Notes: generated from the letters alone by a model not told the origin. DNA of 64,000 nucleotides from Mortierella alpina (GCA_029449245.1 JANATF010000010.1:1116001-1180000); one strand, 5' to 3'; counted from the first letter of the stretch, positions 1-13,813 are shown. Program-made: numbers and translations.

Positions 1-2707
1 AACTTCAAGCACACCCGTGCGTGTGGTGTGAGAGCATGTGTGATGTGCTGTGATGCGTGAGTGCGAAAGAGTGAAGGAGTGAAGGAGCAAAGGGAGTGCA
101 ATTGAATACACATTCAATGAATGAATACTTTTTCTCCTCCTTACTTCCTCCTCTCTTCATTCCAACGATTCAGCCATGGCCAATATCCAGCACGCGTGAA
201 AAGTAAGGGAAAGAGCACGCTAAGGGGCAAACACATTAGTGATGATAATACAGCGGCTGAAGGAAGGAACTGGCTTGCATGAAATGAACTTGGACTCTGC
301 CTCGACCCAGCTGTCCCTTTTTCTAAAACCTTGCGTAACCGGATCAAGAGCAAGGAAAAAGAGGAGGTAAAGTCCATTTTTGCCATACTCAGTCCACCTT
401 CGTGATTGCCCGACCCATTCAATTCCCACTCACCCAGAACGTTGATCAAATTCAGGCGTCCGTTCAGGAGACAGGGAAAAAATAGGAGCACAACAGGCGG
501 GCAAGGGTCGCGGGAAGAAAAAAAAAGATCTCGCAATAACCTCAATTTGCTGTCAGTGTCGCGACTATGGGAGTTGAAACAGAGTGGATGTGAATGGCAA
601 AGAGGGAGGAGGCACGCAAGACAGCAACGTTCACGGGCAAGACGCACGCATCGTTCATGCAAAAGTATGAAAACAAGGTCCAAATGAATATGGAGAAGCA
701 GCTTTCAAAGCCTTCCAGACTCGCAGTACAAGAAGATACTCAGAGTAAGTCGACCGTGCGTCCCAAGTTCGCATGATTGTAACCATCTTGACTGACTAGA
801 TCCTTCGCTATACGCCATGTTATGGCTTCGGCCTCGGGAATTAGTCTCTAGTCCACCGCGACCAGACAGTTGTAAATAGAATGCTCCGAACGGGCATGTG
901 TAAAAGAATCGAAAATGACGAGGGGAAAGGAACGGGGTGCATGGCCTCCTAAATCAGCGGTTCTAGCAGAGATGAATGAAAGAACAAGCAGGGACCATGG
1001 CGCTGTGAATTGACCTCGACACCGTGCAGACGCTGGATCCAGCTCCAATTAGACCAGGAATGTTTAGTAAAGGACACACAGAGAAAGTCAACGATAACAA
1101 ACGTCGAACCACACTCTTCATCAACAACCAGCTCACATGAGCCTTGCTCTTGCTCACAGGCAGGTTCTCATCCACCCCTCCCCTTTATTTTTTTTGTTCT
1201 CTTTTTCTCTTTCTCTGATCTTTTCGCAGTGCTCTGCTGTAATTACAGCGCGCACCACACAACTCCAGGTTGCGTATGGGCGACCCTTCTCCTCATTCTT
1301 TTCACCCTTTTCTCGTGCTTCTCTCACTGGTTGGTTCTCGCGTTCATGTTTTGTTTGATGTCCCTTCCTCTTTGTAATACACATTTTGCAGTTCAGCTCC
1401 TCCTTACTCTTTGTCCCACCTGCCGCTCCAGTTCGGAGACAATGGGTTTAGTAACTTTGGTCACCTTTTGCATAGCCCATCTCTAAATGCAACGCTTTTC
1501 CCTGACGTCTCATTCAGGCAGAATGAAATCTAGCACCAAACTTGATTTTCTCACCCTTCAGTCAGCACAGACATATGATCAATTAGTATGTCTATCTACG
1601 CAAATCCGTGCAAGGAGTGAGCGGCATTGCTTTTGCCTAAGCGGTGCCCCATCATGCAGTTGCAGTAGGAAGACAGATTCCTACTTTCAATTGTTTAGAA
1701 ACTGTTAGTATGCTGCGGCGGCCACTAATTGGCTCTCCCTGTTCAAGGAGCTCATTAGCTCGGCACTACTCTTCTGGAAAAGAAACGGTGCTCCGTGCAT
1801 GGAGTGCCCCCTGCAAAAAAATAAATTGAATAGGGTACCGAGTGGTCGTTTTATTGTTGGCTGGCTGCGGGAGGAGTCTTATCGTCAGGAATGCTGATCT
1901 ATGGTGTGTCGAACGTCAATGGTTCTCGGCCTTTTGCTTGTAATCAAGAACAAAAACACACGCGCCCAGTCCCCCTCTCCCTTCGCATTAGCGAGAGTTT
2001 GGGGCCGTGGGAGCCCCACCACGACCCTGCTCGGAGGTGGCGTTGGATACACACGTTTCACAAAATAGGGTCCTCAACAGCAAAAGTCTGGCGAGACAGA
2101 GCCAAGAAAAACAAAGGGCTGCACACTGCAGGAGCACAATGCATCCGAACACACAGACGACAGAGTGAGAAAAGGAAACTTTAATCCCGTGTATTGAATG
2201 GACCAAAAGATCCGGAGCTGCACGTCCGGGACATTTTTGTGCTTTTTTTTATTATCTTTTGGCCCCTTTCTTGAAGGCTTCTTTTTCTCTCGTTCTATGC
2301 CTGACCTCTCGTTCTACACTGTCTCTCCCCCTCTCCTTCATTGTCTCAAGTCAACGGTAGCACGTCTCTTGTCCATGTGCGAATGTGGCGAGGGCTCCTC
2401 CAGGTGCCCCCCGTTACACGACACTTGAATGAGCAGGGTTTGAGTCGCTCACTCTCGCCTTGACAGCATTAAGCACAGTAGACTATCGATGCATAGACCT
2501 GTATAATCTATTGAGGTTGTGACGCCCTTGGTTGGTGCTCGGTTTTTACAAACGCGCGGTGCATCTTGAGAGGCACCGCGACGCCCGCCGCAACGCGTGA
2601 CGTAGAGGTAAATCCAAATAATCATTCCCTACTTTTTTTTGTAGAGAGGCCCATGTCCTCCCTTGAGCACCTCCGTGACAAACCCAGTGTTCTGCTGCCC
2701 GCATCCA
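1..2707. other. Left flank without a supported gene
   Basis: No open frame here looks like a conserved protein; the open stretches are short, overlap on both strands and are rich in Ser/Leu/Cys from CT-rich DNA. A pyrimidine run ending in TAG at 2644, just before the ASPM reading frame, looks like a splice acceptor. An upstream non-coding or short coding exon of ASPM may therefore lie in this stretch. I see no tRNA-like box B or other RNA gene. Confidence 0.5.
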
Positions 2708-5700
2708 ATGGCATCCCCAGGCAACATGCGTGCCTTCAGGGGTGCACATCCCCCCCACCACCATACTGCACAGCCGCAACAGCAACAGTATCAGCCACAC
2801 CCACACGCAAAACAATCTCAACCACAACCACAACCACAACCACAACCACAACAACAACAACAGCTACAACAACAACAACGGCGCGCAGACAAGGACATTG
2901 CTGGCCATATACCCACCAGCTTCCTCGGAGGCCACTCCAGCCAGAGCAAGGACCAGTCTGGCACAACAAACGAAAACACATTCAAAGCATCCTTGCTGAC
3001 AGTGCCCGGATCGGCCATGAAGCGCAAGTCGTCAAGGACCGAGCTCAATCCCAGTACCAAGGTGTACTTGCGCCGACAATCCAACAGCTTTACCGACAGC
3101 AGCGCCAACTTGGGCAAAAATAACGGAGCTATCAGCAATATAACAGCGACAACACCGGTACCGTTAACAGACCGGCCCCAGTCCTCGCTTGACCACGACA
3201 TCAATTCAGCTGGCTTGCCTTCCTTGGTACTCGCGCCATTCGAACCTTCGCCCTGGCTAGAGTTTGGCAAGGTGACGGTAGGGACAAAAAAGATCGTCTC
3301 CCTAGCCGTGGAGAATCCGAGCGACCAACCCCAGAGACTGACACTGGACTCGAGCTGCAGAATGGACGAGAAAGGCTTCTTTATTAGCCAACTGGACCCT
3401 CTCTACACTTCTACCGGCAGCAACAATGTGGTGCCACTTTTGCTGCAGCCCCGGAGCAGGACCGAAATCAACATCAGTTGGACGCCCTTGGTGGCAGGCA
3501 GCGTCCGTGCCAGTGCCATCCTTAAGTCGTCCACTGGACGATTCATGGTCAATCTCCAAGGACGCGGAGAATTTCCAGTACGTATATTCTCCAGCGCTGA
3601 CGTGTTGGAATACAACGTTGGCGACAGGCATTGTCGTCACCAGACTGGCACCTTAATAGTCAAATCGCGCTCTCTTCTATACGATGATCTAGGTACCAGA
3701 GTATCAGAGCCTGAATAGCTCTCGTAAGCCGACCAATGCCAGTGTGAGGGTGATCAAGGATGTAAAGTCGGCACCATTCAATCCAAAAGCCAGCGTCTTG
3801 AAGCCGCACATGCGGCAGAGTGTTATCAGGAGCGGCATAACAAACACGCCACCAGCCCCAGGAGGATACAGCACCCTTCCGTATGTGACAACCAATGATA
3901 TGTACGACGAGAAATGGATTGACAAGCAGGAGCGGTCCTTCTCACAGTGGTTGAACCACGAGTACAATGTCACTGTGGATTCGTTCTCAGCCAAGGACCC
4001 GTCTTCGTGGAGCTACTACACGCGAAGGCTCGAGTTTGAGCACACGCGCGCAGCTGCATGCAAAATTTACCAATCAAGTATCTTTCGGCAGGTGCTGAAA
4101 GCTGTGGAAAAGTCAATTGCACAGGACCGTCTAGAGCCTCGAGCCGACTGCAACTTTATTGAAAACTCTGCGGACAGGAGCGACATTCTGGACCTGCTGT
4201 TCTCCTTTGATATCCGCTGGCTCGTACTCGGTCTCGAGACTATCACTGGCAAGGAGATATCCATGAACCCCAATTTTGATCAGGAAACCATAGGAGGCTT
4301 CATCAATAAGGTAGATCGCGTCCACGACAGCTATCTGCATGTTTATCTTTGCTCTGCCTACTTTGATGAAAGAGTACTAAATGTCGTTCGATTGCAATTG
4401 GTACAGGCCATTTTCCACGATAAAGCGACAGAAGACGAATTTGAGCCGCACAGGATATTATCAAACAAGCACAAGTACCACCAAGCAATGAACAAACTCA
4501 TTCTCAAGCGCATCTTCATGCTGATGTTGTTTCTGGACAAGGCCAAGGCGGCTCGCCTTATTCCCTCAGACCCATGCTTGTTCAGGAAGGTATAGTACCA
4601 CGGCTCGTTTTGGTTTCAATGCCTAGTCGAATCATGCGGAATGGCGACATGCATCGAAACTTGACGCCCTCTTATCCATGTAAACACTCATAGGATGCGA
4701 AAATCAAATCGTGCCGGACCATTCTCGAGCGGATATCTAAAAACCATCTTAAGGGCGTAGGCGACATTATCAAATACCTGGTCTACATCGGCTATTCCGT
4801 CACTCATGTTCAAGTTCCGCTGGACGAGTTTGATTTCACGGTGAAGCATCTTGCGACCGACCTGCGAGACGGCGTCAGACTATGTCGTCTGATTGACCTG
4901 CACTGTCCTCAGCTCGGTTTGTGCCAGGTATGTCGAGTTGGCCTCTCTATCTGATACACCATCGGCCTGAAAACTGATGGCCACTTTTTTTTTCTTGCAC
5001 TGGACTTTAGAAAATGAAATTCCCGACATTGTCTAAAGCCCATATGCAGCAGAACGTGAGGCTGGCTTTAGACGCTTTGGTCAAGCAAGGTATATCATTG
5101 GAAGGAACCCGGGGCGGCATTGTTGGTCCTCGAGACATCGTGGAAGGTCATCGAGAAAAAACATTCGGACTCTTGTGGAAATTGATTCTCAATTGGAAGG
5201 TATCAGTTCTACTGGATCTTTCTGTACTTCAGTACGAGATTGGTGCCTTAAAGGCGGAGTATAGGCGCCTTTATGGAGTTGATCAACCGGACCGCGTGGT
5301 AAGAACATCCTTCATGCCTTTCCAGCTGTGCTATATGGGGAGAACGAGGCTTTGAATATTGACGTGTCTCTATGTAATGTAGGACACTGTTTATTTTACG
5401 TCGGATCAATTATCAGCTTTGCTACGCTGGTGTCAAGCCATTGGAGCTTTTTACAACATTTCCATCGACAACTTTACCACCTCTTTTGCGGATGGACGTG
5501 GTTTTGGAGCACTTTTGAGTTACTACCACCCCACCCTTTTGGATATGAGTGAGATGAAGGACTCTGCACAGTTTTTGAAAGAGTACAAGCAGGTAAGCTA
5601 GACATCATGTTTTCTTACTCTTGATATGAAAACGGCTCCAGCTTTGGGGACGGCACTAATGCCTCTGCTGCACCTTTATTATTAGGGTCTTCATCAACCA

Positions 5701-8700
5701 GAGACAAAGCTTCCTGAATCGAACGACGGCAAGGGCTGGTTCATTGACGCTAAGGAGATCAAAGACCCTGTCACACAGGCCAAGGAGATGGATCGCTTCA
5801 ACTACCGACTTCTCCATAACAAGGTGCAAGCCTTGGGAGGTGTTCCAATAACACGTAAGCACTACTGCCATTTTCTTGACTCGCATGGGTATCGATTTGG
5901 CGTGGTTTTGATCCATGAAACTACTACTCATAAGGAATGTTCAATTTGATCAGTTCGCCACTCCGACATGTCTAGTGTGGGCGTTCCTGACGAGAAGGCG
6001 GTTATTCTCTTTGTCACGTATCTCTGCGCAAGACTCATGCATTTGAACAAGGATATCAGGGTACGGACTTGCACCATGTTCGATGTTTGTATGCTCACTT
6101 GTAATTTGTGTGATACTAATATATCTTTTACCTATCTGTTCTCCTTAGGCTGCAAAGACAATCCAACGTATCTGGCGCAAGAAGCACTATGGCCGGAGGG
6201 AAGATACCAGGATCAACGCGGCATTGGTACTTCAGAAGCACATTCGAATGTTCCTGACCAAGAAGAAGGCAAAGAGTTCCAAGAGTCAGCAGAACGAGGC
6301 CGCGACTCTTATCCAATCCGGATGCCGCATGTATCTCGCACAAATACGAGCCCTCCAAATGTTTAAGACCGTGGTCAAGGTGCAAACACAGTGCAGGATA
6401 TTCTTGGCAAGAAAGCGGTTTGTGGAGGTCCGTTGGGCAGTACGCACTATGCAGCGGTACTACCGTGGACATGTCGCCCGCTTGCATTATCACACTGTCC
6501 TAGAGGAGCACAGGATTGTCGTATCGATACAAGCCCAGTCTCGCGGCCACCTTGTCCGAGAGCAGTACAACATGCTCCGAGGCGCAGCGGAGGTTATGCA
6601 GTCGAGATGGCGGGCCTTGGTTGAAGGACGGAGGATTCGGAGTATATACTTGGATATCAGAATCGCATGCATCATCATTCAACGGCACTGGAGGGCGACT
6701 ATTGTTGCTAGGAAAGTGCGACAGGAGTATGTGGAGCAGAGAGCCTGGGTGGTCGGCTTACAGTCTCAAATGCGCTCGAAGCTGGCTCGTCACGCATTCT
6801 TGGAGAAGTGTTGGGCGGCCAGTATTATCCAGCGGAGACTTAGGGAGCGCAACCACCATCGGGAGCTCCGCCATCAACATGAAGCTGCGTGTGTGATTCA
6901 AGCGCATTGGCGAGCTGTCATCGCTCGTCGGTTCGTCCAACATCAATATCATTTGATTCGACGGGCGACTATCACTATCCAGACTGCTGTGCGAGCCCAT
7001 TTGGTCCGACGGCAGTATCTTGAGCTTCGAGAGGCAGCATCGATTGTCCAGGATCGACGCAGGGCTTTGGTCACGGGGCGAGAGTACAGACTGCAGTTCC
7101 AGCAGATGCGCGGAGCGGCTTGGATTATTCAGGATCGGTGGAGGGCCTTGGTCCTTGGACGTTCTACCAGGGCGCAGTATGGGGAAGTACGATCCATCCT
7201 TATCCGCATGCAGGCAACTATTCGAGGCCATCTCCTCCGACAGAGGTTGCTCAGGGTTATGCGGGAAAACCAGGCCAGCATGGTCATTCAAGCAACCTGG
7301 CGTGGCCATGTTCAACGGCGAAAGTTTTTGCAAATCAGAGACGCCGCCATTGTACTTCAGCAGAGCTGGAGAGCCGTGCAGCAGCGACGTGAAGTGCGAC
7401 ATATGTTCAAGGAGTACCGATGGGCCGGAACTGTCATTCAGCGATGGTGGCGTGCCTGCAAGGCGGGCCAAGAGACACGAAGCCAGTATCATCGACTTCG
7501 GAACGCAGCCATCGTCCTCCAATCCGTGTATCGTGGGCAGCTTGGCAGACGTCAGGCGATAACGATTCGGGCAATTGTGAATATCCAGGCAACCGTCCGG
7601 ATGCGGTACACTCGATGGCAGTTCCAGAAGCTTCGAGTAGCAGCGAGCCTTATCCAGCGTTATTGGCGAGCGTACCAAATGCGCGTAAAGCAGCGCGTGC
7701 TGTTTGAGATTATTGAACAGGCCGCGATCATTCTTCAAAGAAGGTGGAGAGCCGTTTTGGAAGGAAGGAGCGTTCGACAGGAATATGACTATACCCGGGC
7801 GCTTGTTATCGCGACGCAATCCCATGCCAGAGGCGCCTTGGTGCGTCAACAGTATCAGGAACTGCGTGCGGCAGCGTGCGCTATTCAGACAAGATGGCGC
7901 GCTTGGGTGCAAGGTCAAGAGCAACGGAGAGTGTACTTGGAGCAGTGGATGGCCGCCAGGGCAATTCAGCAAGCGTGGAGGTCGGTTCAATTGGTCAGAC
8001 GACAGAAGCAGACCTACCGCAACCTCCAATATGCCTCCCTGACCATCCAGCGGTGGTGGAGGGCTGTCCTGTATGAGCGCAGTAGGAATAGGATGGCTCA
8101 GGCCGAGCGCCATGCAGCAGCTGTCTTAATTCAGACTGCAGTCCGCGGATGTCTTGTCCGCAACCGAGTCCGCCAGCATCTCGAGGACCGCGAGCGTATC
8201 ATGTTGCGATGGATCGAAATGACATCTGTGTCGCTTGCGGTGGTGACGATACAACGCAGCTGGCGTAGTTACAAGAGCCGGAGGATTGCAGAGAGTCAGA
8301 TAGAGACCTTGACGCTGATGATGCAGACTCAAATCCGAGGAGTTTTGGCGCGTAGAAGGATCAATCATGAGCTGGACTCGATTGTCAAGATCCAGGCATG
8401 GTGGCGCGGGCATCAGGTCCGACAGGACTGCACGGCCAAGATCAAGGCTGCAAGAAAGAGAATCGAGCACGCTAACGCTACAGCTGAGGAGCACATGAAG
8501 CTTGGAAACAGGACGACCATGGCTCTGGATATCTTGCTTAGCAGCGGTCAGCTTTCGGCGGTCCTGAAGGCGTGCTATCACTTAGGTATGAACCTAATGT
8601 GGTTGGTTCTACATGTGGCGTTGATATTTTTTTTATCCAATTTAGACATGCTAACCATCCACTGTATCATTCTCAATCTAGATGTGGTGACACGACTATC

Positions 8701-9166
8701 CAAGAACAGTTGTTTGCGCTTGGTGGAACATAATGTCATCAATATCATCTTTCAGCTGATCAAGTCCTGCAATCGCTCGCAGCCTCATATGGAAGTTCTA
8801 AAGCACGCTCTGAACATCATTGAGAACCTGTCGAGAGACGCGGACACGAGCGGGACTGTGTTTTGGGCTCCGGAAGGCGTGGAGATCCTCGTGGACAGCG
8901 CACAGGCGTACCGTGAAAACGAGATGGTGTTCGAGTCCGTGGTGAGGATCCTGCTGACCCATCTGGAGGAGGACGAGAGCCGCCGCAGGGTGATGCGGGC
9001 CATGACCCCCGAGGTCAAGAAGCTCAAGGGTATCCTGGCGGTCATGGAGCGGAAGGTGGAGCGCGAGAAGCGAGCTCGGGGCCACGTCCTGCCTGGGAAA
9101 CAACCTGCGTCCTTGCTGTTTACATCTGTCGGCCGACTGAGAAGGATTGTCGCATTGCTGCAGTAA
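2708..9166 (+). CDS. ASPM/Sha1-like spindle protein (ASH, calponin homology, IQ repeats)
   Basis: Exons by hand: 2708-3577, 3693-4589, 4694-4927, 5011-5298, 5383-5592, 5686-5854, 5954-6060, 6149-8585, 8682-9166; all phases close, giving 1,898 aa. Layout: Gln-rich N-terminus; an ASH-like beta domain at about 180-290; two calponin-homology segments at about 600-765 and 765-925 (with DIVEGHREKTFGLLWKLI and VPDEKAVILFVTYLCARLM); about 30 IQ-like motifs at about 925-1730 in the form (A)xxIQxxWRxxxxxR; and a C-terminal helical domain containing SCNRSQPHMEVLKHAL. In animals ASPM binds calmodulin through the IQ motifs and focuses microtubule minus ends at spindle poles; filamentous ascomycetes carry the related Sha1. 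Human ASPM is much longer with about 80 IQ motifs. The start at 2708 is the first ATG in frame. The reading frame is open upstream of it to 2645, so an upstream exon is possible. Convergent with COG1, 146 bp away. Confidence 0.9.
8586..8681 (+). other. Frame-preserving 96-nt intron in the ASPM-like gene
   Basis: GTATGA donor at 8586 and TAG acceptor at 8679-8681. The length is a multiple of three and contains no stop in frame. Splicing joins CYHL to DVVTRLSKNSC, which matches the ASPM C-terminal domain, so splicing is the preferred reading. Retention would insert 32 mostly hydrophobic residues. Confidence 0.75.
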
Positions 9167-9312
9167 CTTTTCGTTGTATTTCTTTTTTCCTTGTACTGAT
9201 AACTTTGTTCACCACCCTTTTTTTTTCACACTATCGCAATACCCCAAGTTTGACAATATAAAATACATACGATATCAAGAACTCTTTATTCCTGGCAGGA
9301 ATTCATCTTTGT

Positions 9313-12300
9313 TCAGACGACTCTGCCTGTCATCTTTTGACCGATGGGCAATAACGTGAACCGGGCTGTCAATGGAGCCATGGCAAACACATGTGGTGAT
9401 TTTTCCACCACGTTGACTTTTCGTTTGCTGTGGAAAAAATATGGGAAGAGGTGTTCAAGGTTGAGAAAAAATGAGGAATTAGATCCCTTGCCACTTTTGG
9501 GTTCAGAAATATCATTGAACTCTGAGCGCAAAAAAAAAAAAAAAAAAAAAGTCGGGACTTACCTCTCAACAGGGTTCAGCTGGACCAAGAGTCCGAGAAG
9601 GACAGCCATGCGGCCATACTGGCGCTCCGCATTGATCTCCAGTGGTTTTTCAAACACAGCCAGGTTGATCGGGTCGATCTAATAAAAAAAATGAGTAGTC
9701 CTCAGCAAAGTAGTCATCAACAATGATGGCCTATACGCGAGAAAGAAAAAGAAATGGACAGGCGCTCTTCTTACATGGTCCTTGATGCGATCTGTGACAG
9801 ACCGCACGAGTTGTGTCAGAGTCGCATCCTTGTCGATACTTGATTGGAAGACCCACTTTAGGAACTTGAGGTCGAACAGCAATTGCAGCGCACCCTTCTC
9901 TGTCATGACGACGGGAGTCGACCCTCCTTCCGGTGAGGAACCAGTAGAAGGTGCAATCTCGGTCAAAAACTGGTCCACTGCTTCAAGCACGATCCGAGCA
10001 GCCTTGGCGGTCAAGATTTGGATCAACTCTGGACTCATGAAACCAGTGCCCACGCGGTGCATCTCCTGCACAATCTGATACAATGCACTCACGAGTCGTG
10101 TTGAGACATGGAAGGGTAACAAAGTCTTGGACTCTTCTGAGGCCATCACGGAGGAAGTGGACGAGGGCGGTGCAGTCTTTGAACTCGAGTTGGCAGGCGA
10201 CCCACGGATACTGTTGCTGCTGCTGGTGGCACTGGTAATGGGTTCCCATGCCAAATCGGCCACATCCGTCCAGGAAGATTCGTTCAGAAATCGCTTGACA
10301 TTCTTAGTCAAAGTCCACTCGACGCTCTCGATCCACGCCCCATGGGAAAGCAAGTACACGTTCTGCAAGGCAGCGACCAGTCCTTGGACTTGAGATTCAA
10401 TCTTGACCTTTGCAGCGCGCGCTTGCGCAAAGTTGGAAGCCTGAGCACTGTCCTTTGGAGGCGCCAGCGTGCGCTGTAATGTCCAGCCCATGGACGCGAG
10501 TCCGGAGGCTACCCTGCCGACCGTCATGGCCCGATCCATCGCAGGGATCGTGTTACGGGTCTTGTCAGGTTTGCGAACGGCCTCGTGGACAAGTTCTTCT
10601 AGTCGGAGTGAATAGGCCTTGATCACTTCAACACAATGTCGCTGATAAAACTCTACGAGCTCGAATGTGTCGGCCTTGGCTCCAAAGAGGTCCAACTTCT
10701 CATGATTGTGCAGATCCTCGTCCTCTCCATCTCCATCCTCCAACAATGTCCCAAAAACCGACTCCTTGTTGAACACAAGAGCCTGCTCTTGGTCGGATCG
10801 AATCGCCACCAGTGTCTCTTCAAAGGCGCTCGTCACTTGAGCCACCAGTTCCGTCTTTCCAGCAACATATTCACGAATCTTTTGAATCAGAGGCTCCGTC
10901 GCACTCGGCAATGAAGCCGTTGCGCCGGACCCACCTCGAGCGATAGCACTGTCGTGCCAGAGGAATTTTCCAATGTCGTGGTTAGGATCCTCTGGATGGT
11001 CAAGGTCTCCCAACCTCGGTCGCAACAACTTTGTGGGTTGTTGTAAAAGCTCGCCTAGCGAAGAGATGATCACATCCTGGAACGCCTTCGTGTATCCAGA
11101 CCGCAAGATCTGGTTCCAGATGCTAAAGGTGTCCCCTAAAAGTGTACAACAAACATCGTTCCATGGGTTTTTTGTGCTCTTGGTCTCCAGTGCGTATTCA
11201 TCCACCTGCAATACGGCCCAAACTCGCGCCCGGATCGCGACCAAGTCAGAACTGGTCCGCACCTGCTTGAGCAATCGTTCAAACCTGTTGCTGAACATGG
11301 TCTTGACATCCTCTATCCAATGCCGGACGCCCTGAATGACATCCTGCTGAGAAAAGTTGGCCCGTTGACCGTCCAGACGGATAAAGGGCGTGAAGTTTTG
11401 GATGGATTCTGGCAGGTACCGGACAAGGAGATGGATGTTGGGTGTGGTGGGGTATAGTCTAGTGATCACAGACGCGCTGTGGTTATGAGGCGATGCTGAT
11501 GGCTGGAGGGCCGATGGTGCTAGCACATCTCCATGGGTAACAGAGGATGGTGTTGCTAAAGTGGGGCTGGAGAAGGTTTGCTGTAGACTTTTGAGGTGCC
11601 TCTCCACTGCCGAAACACGACCTGACTCGGGCTCCAGAAATACACCACCAATATGGAACAATGTTGCCTGTAAGATACCGATAGCCTGCACGATCTGCGC
11701 CCCAATGTCCTCGCTTTGACTGTCGAGAATCTCGCGAATTGCGGTCTGACGTTGGGCCAAGAAAAGCTTGTACATGTCCTTCACAGTAACATCGTCCAGC
11801 AACATGATCGCACACAACGTTTCGACAACGACCTACGGAACAAAGAATGGTGATGTTTTTAATACGCTGCTTCGAACCGACATGCCGTAGCTGTGCGTGT
11901 TTGGAAACCACGTCGATATTTCGAATTGTTGTTACCTGATCTGACTCCTTGGTTGCTTTAAGGTGATGGTGACTCTTTTGAAGGATCTGCGCCTTGAAAT
12001 GACTGACTGCATCCCATTGTCGCCCAACGACTGGAAATGTCTCCTAAAAGTTTGAGTGAGAGTAACGCGAGATCAGTGCTTGTACTAGTGCGAAAAAAAA
12101 ATAAGAAATAAAGCTCTCCCAATAACCTCTCTCACGAACCATGACCCGGACCGACTGATGCTCCTCGCCCTCCAAACCCGCATTGAGGTTTTTGTAGATG
12201 GCTTTACTGATAAGATAAAGCCGACTGGCAGTCAGGTAGCTGTTACTTTCGATATTACGCCAGATCTAGAAGCATATGGAATAAAAGAAAATATAACATC

Positions 12301-13056
12301 AGAATCTTGCTTACTGCGGGATTTTCTACATTACAAAGCAAGTATCCTACCTGTTCAGGCACGTCTGCCAAGAGTTTGATTTGAGCGGCGGACGTGTAGA
12401 GCGACTTTTGCATGTCATCTAATCATCAGAAATGGAAAGCCTATCAGATATCGAGTCCAACATGATTGATTCAAGCGCTAGTCAAAGAACTTGCAGTACA
12501 ATTGAAGAATACTTTACTCATGGATCCACTTCGAGCTTTTGTTGTCTTTGCAGCGACGTTCCTCTTGAGCGCATGGATATCGCACGAGTGACGCATTTTC
12601 GAGATGTTGTCCTGAACCATTAGCGCTGTTTCCTTCATGCGGACGATGCAGTCTGCGGCTCCAATCAAGTCCCGGTACCGCTCACTGTATGTGAAGACGA
12701 GAGATCACATCAGCTTACCGCGCATTATTATTTCTTTGGTTGGCCATGGGAACGAGGACAGATGAATTTCGGTGAGAGCTTACCCGACCATCATGCGAAG
12801 TTCCTGCTTCTTGTTCTCAATGTCCTGTCTAGTGGCCGTAGTGCACAATAGTGAGAGTACATCAGCATACTGGTCTAGCATCCCCTTCGAGAGAGAAAGA
12901 CTTCCATTTGTACGCCGCAATGCACACCCAAGCGTTCCTTGCATACCTTGTTCTGCGTTCATAGACATTAAGCTCAGGCACACTAAGCTTCATGAACAAC
13001 TCGTCTGCATCCACGGGTCCTGGCTGTTGCTTTTCACTGGCCATCATGGTTGTCAT
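9313..13056 (-). CDS. COG1: Conserved oligomeric Golgi complex subunit 1 (COG1)
   Basis: Nine exons on the minus strand: 13056-12947, 12828-12784, 12684-12518, 12418-12351, 12265-12140, 12043-11936, 11832-9775, 9678-9563, 9427-9313; total 970 aa, close to the family's usual length. The N-terminus carries the COG1/Vps51-type signature: DADELFMKLSVPEL, then ERYRDLIGAADCIVRMKE, an amphipathic helix of the kind used to assemble the tethering complex. The C-terminus has IDPINLAVFEKPLE and GRMAVLLGLLVQLNP. COG1 is part of lobe A of the COG tether, which captures retrograde vesicles at the Golgi and keeps glycosylation enzymes in place. All exon phases close when joined. One donor (after 12140) is the less usual GTTCGT. 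The last two exons are short and separated by ordinary introns. A 34-bp tandem duplication sits just upstream of the start codon. Confidence 0.92.
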
Positions 13057-13813
13057 CGTGGCTCGCTCTCTCCTGAGTCCTGTTGTTCGTACTGTAGTCG
13101 TGGTCTAATTTCCCTTTTGTTCGTACTGTAGTCGTGGTCTAATCTCCCTTTAGGGGAACGTTGTTCAACTGTGGGCAAGGTGCAGGTGGTTCATCATTCA
13201 CTCTTCATAAAGCGGGTCGAGCAGTCACTCATCGACCGATGCGCGTTCGTGATTTTCTTTGACTCTCATTTTCGCCACTGTCGGGGGACCCCAATGGCAA
13301 CCTTTCCTTTATCTAGCACAATGTACAATGGATCTTGTTGCAACGACCCTATTCATGGAGACTCTTCCTCTGTGAGCAACTCCATGTATTTCTTCAAAAA
13401 CACTTTCGTATACAACGATCCGCGTACCCAATTTTTTTTTTACAACCAATATTTTGTTGATTGGGGGTATATCTAATGGGCGAAAAAAAACGCCCAATGA
13501 AGCAAATATTTACAGTTGCAAGGCGCGATGAAGCGCTGTCTACTCGGCTTTGAGGTGCGCCGTGATGGGATTGCAGTTGTACCATGCCTCAGGAACGATA
13601 TCTAATTGCCGCCCAATGCTACCAAAGCACACCGAGGAGGAATAGAGTATGCAGGGAATCCATGACCCCACGCCAAAAAAGTCTGCTCTTGTAAAACTAA
13701 TGCAAAAAGGATTGGTTTTGGGCAGGTATTATTACGCATGCAATGCAACATATAAATACACATGAATTATGTCTGTAAGACAAGAAAAAACCAGCAAGCA
13801 CTTGGGAGCCATC
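13057..13813. other. INSIG-COG1 intergenic region (COG1 promoter side)
   Basis: This 757-bp stretch lies between the stop of the INSIG-like gene and the start of COG1, both on the minus strand. It holds the INSIG 3' UTR and the COG1 promoter. Apart from a 34-bp tandem duplication at 13085-13152 and A/T runs, I see no gene. Confidence 0.6.
13085..13152. repeat. 34-bp tandem duplication upstream of COG1
   Basis: Two adjacent copies (13085-13118 and 13119-13152) beginning gttcgtactgtagtcgtggt. They differ at two positions. They lie 29-96 bp upstream of the COG1 ATG, in the presumed promoter or 5' UTR. Confidence 0.95.

Noticed and set aside
2475-2545. Possible interspersed repeat sharing aatctattgaggt with 33,908
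   Set aside because: Only 13 bases match and the flanks differ, so chance is sufficient.
6758-8113. Long minus-strand open frame (about 450 codons) opposite the ASPM IQ region
   Set aside because: It is a shadow of the repetitive, stop-poor IQ coding sequence. Its translation has no recognisable domain, while the plus strand gives clear IQ motifs.
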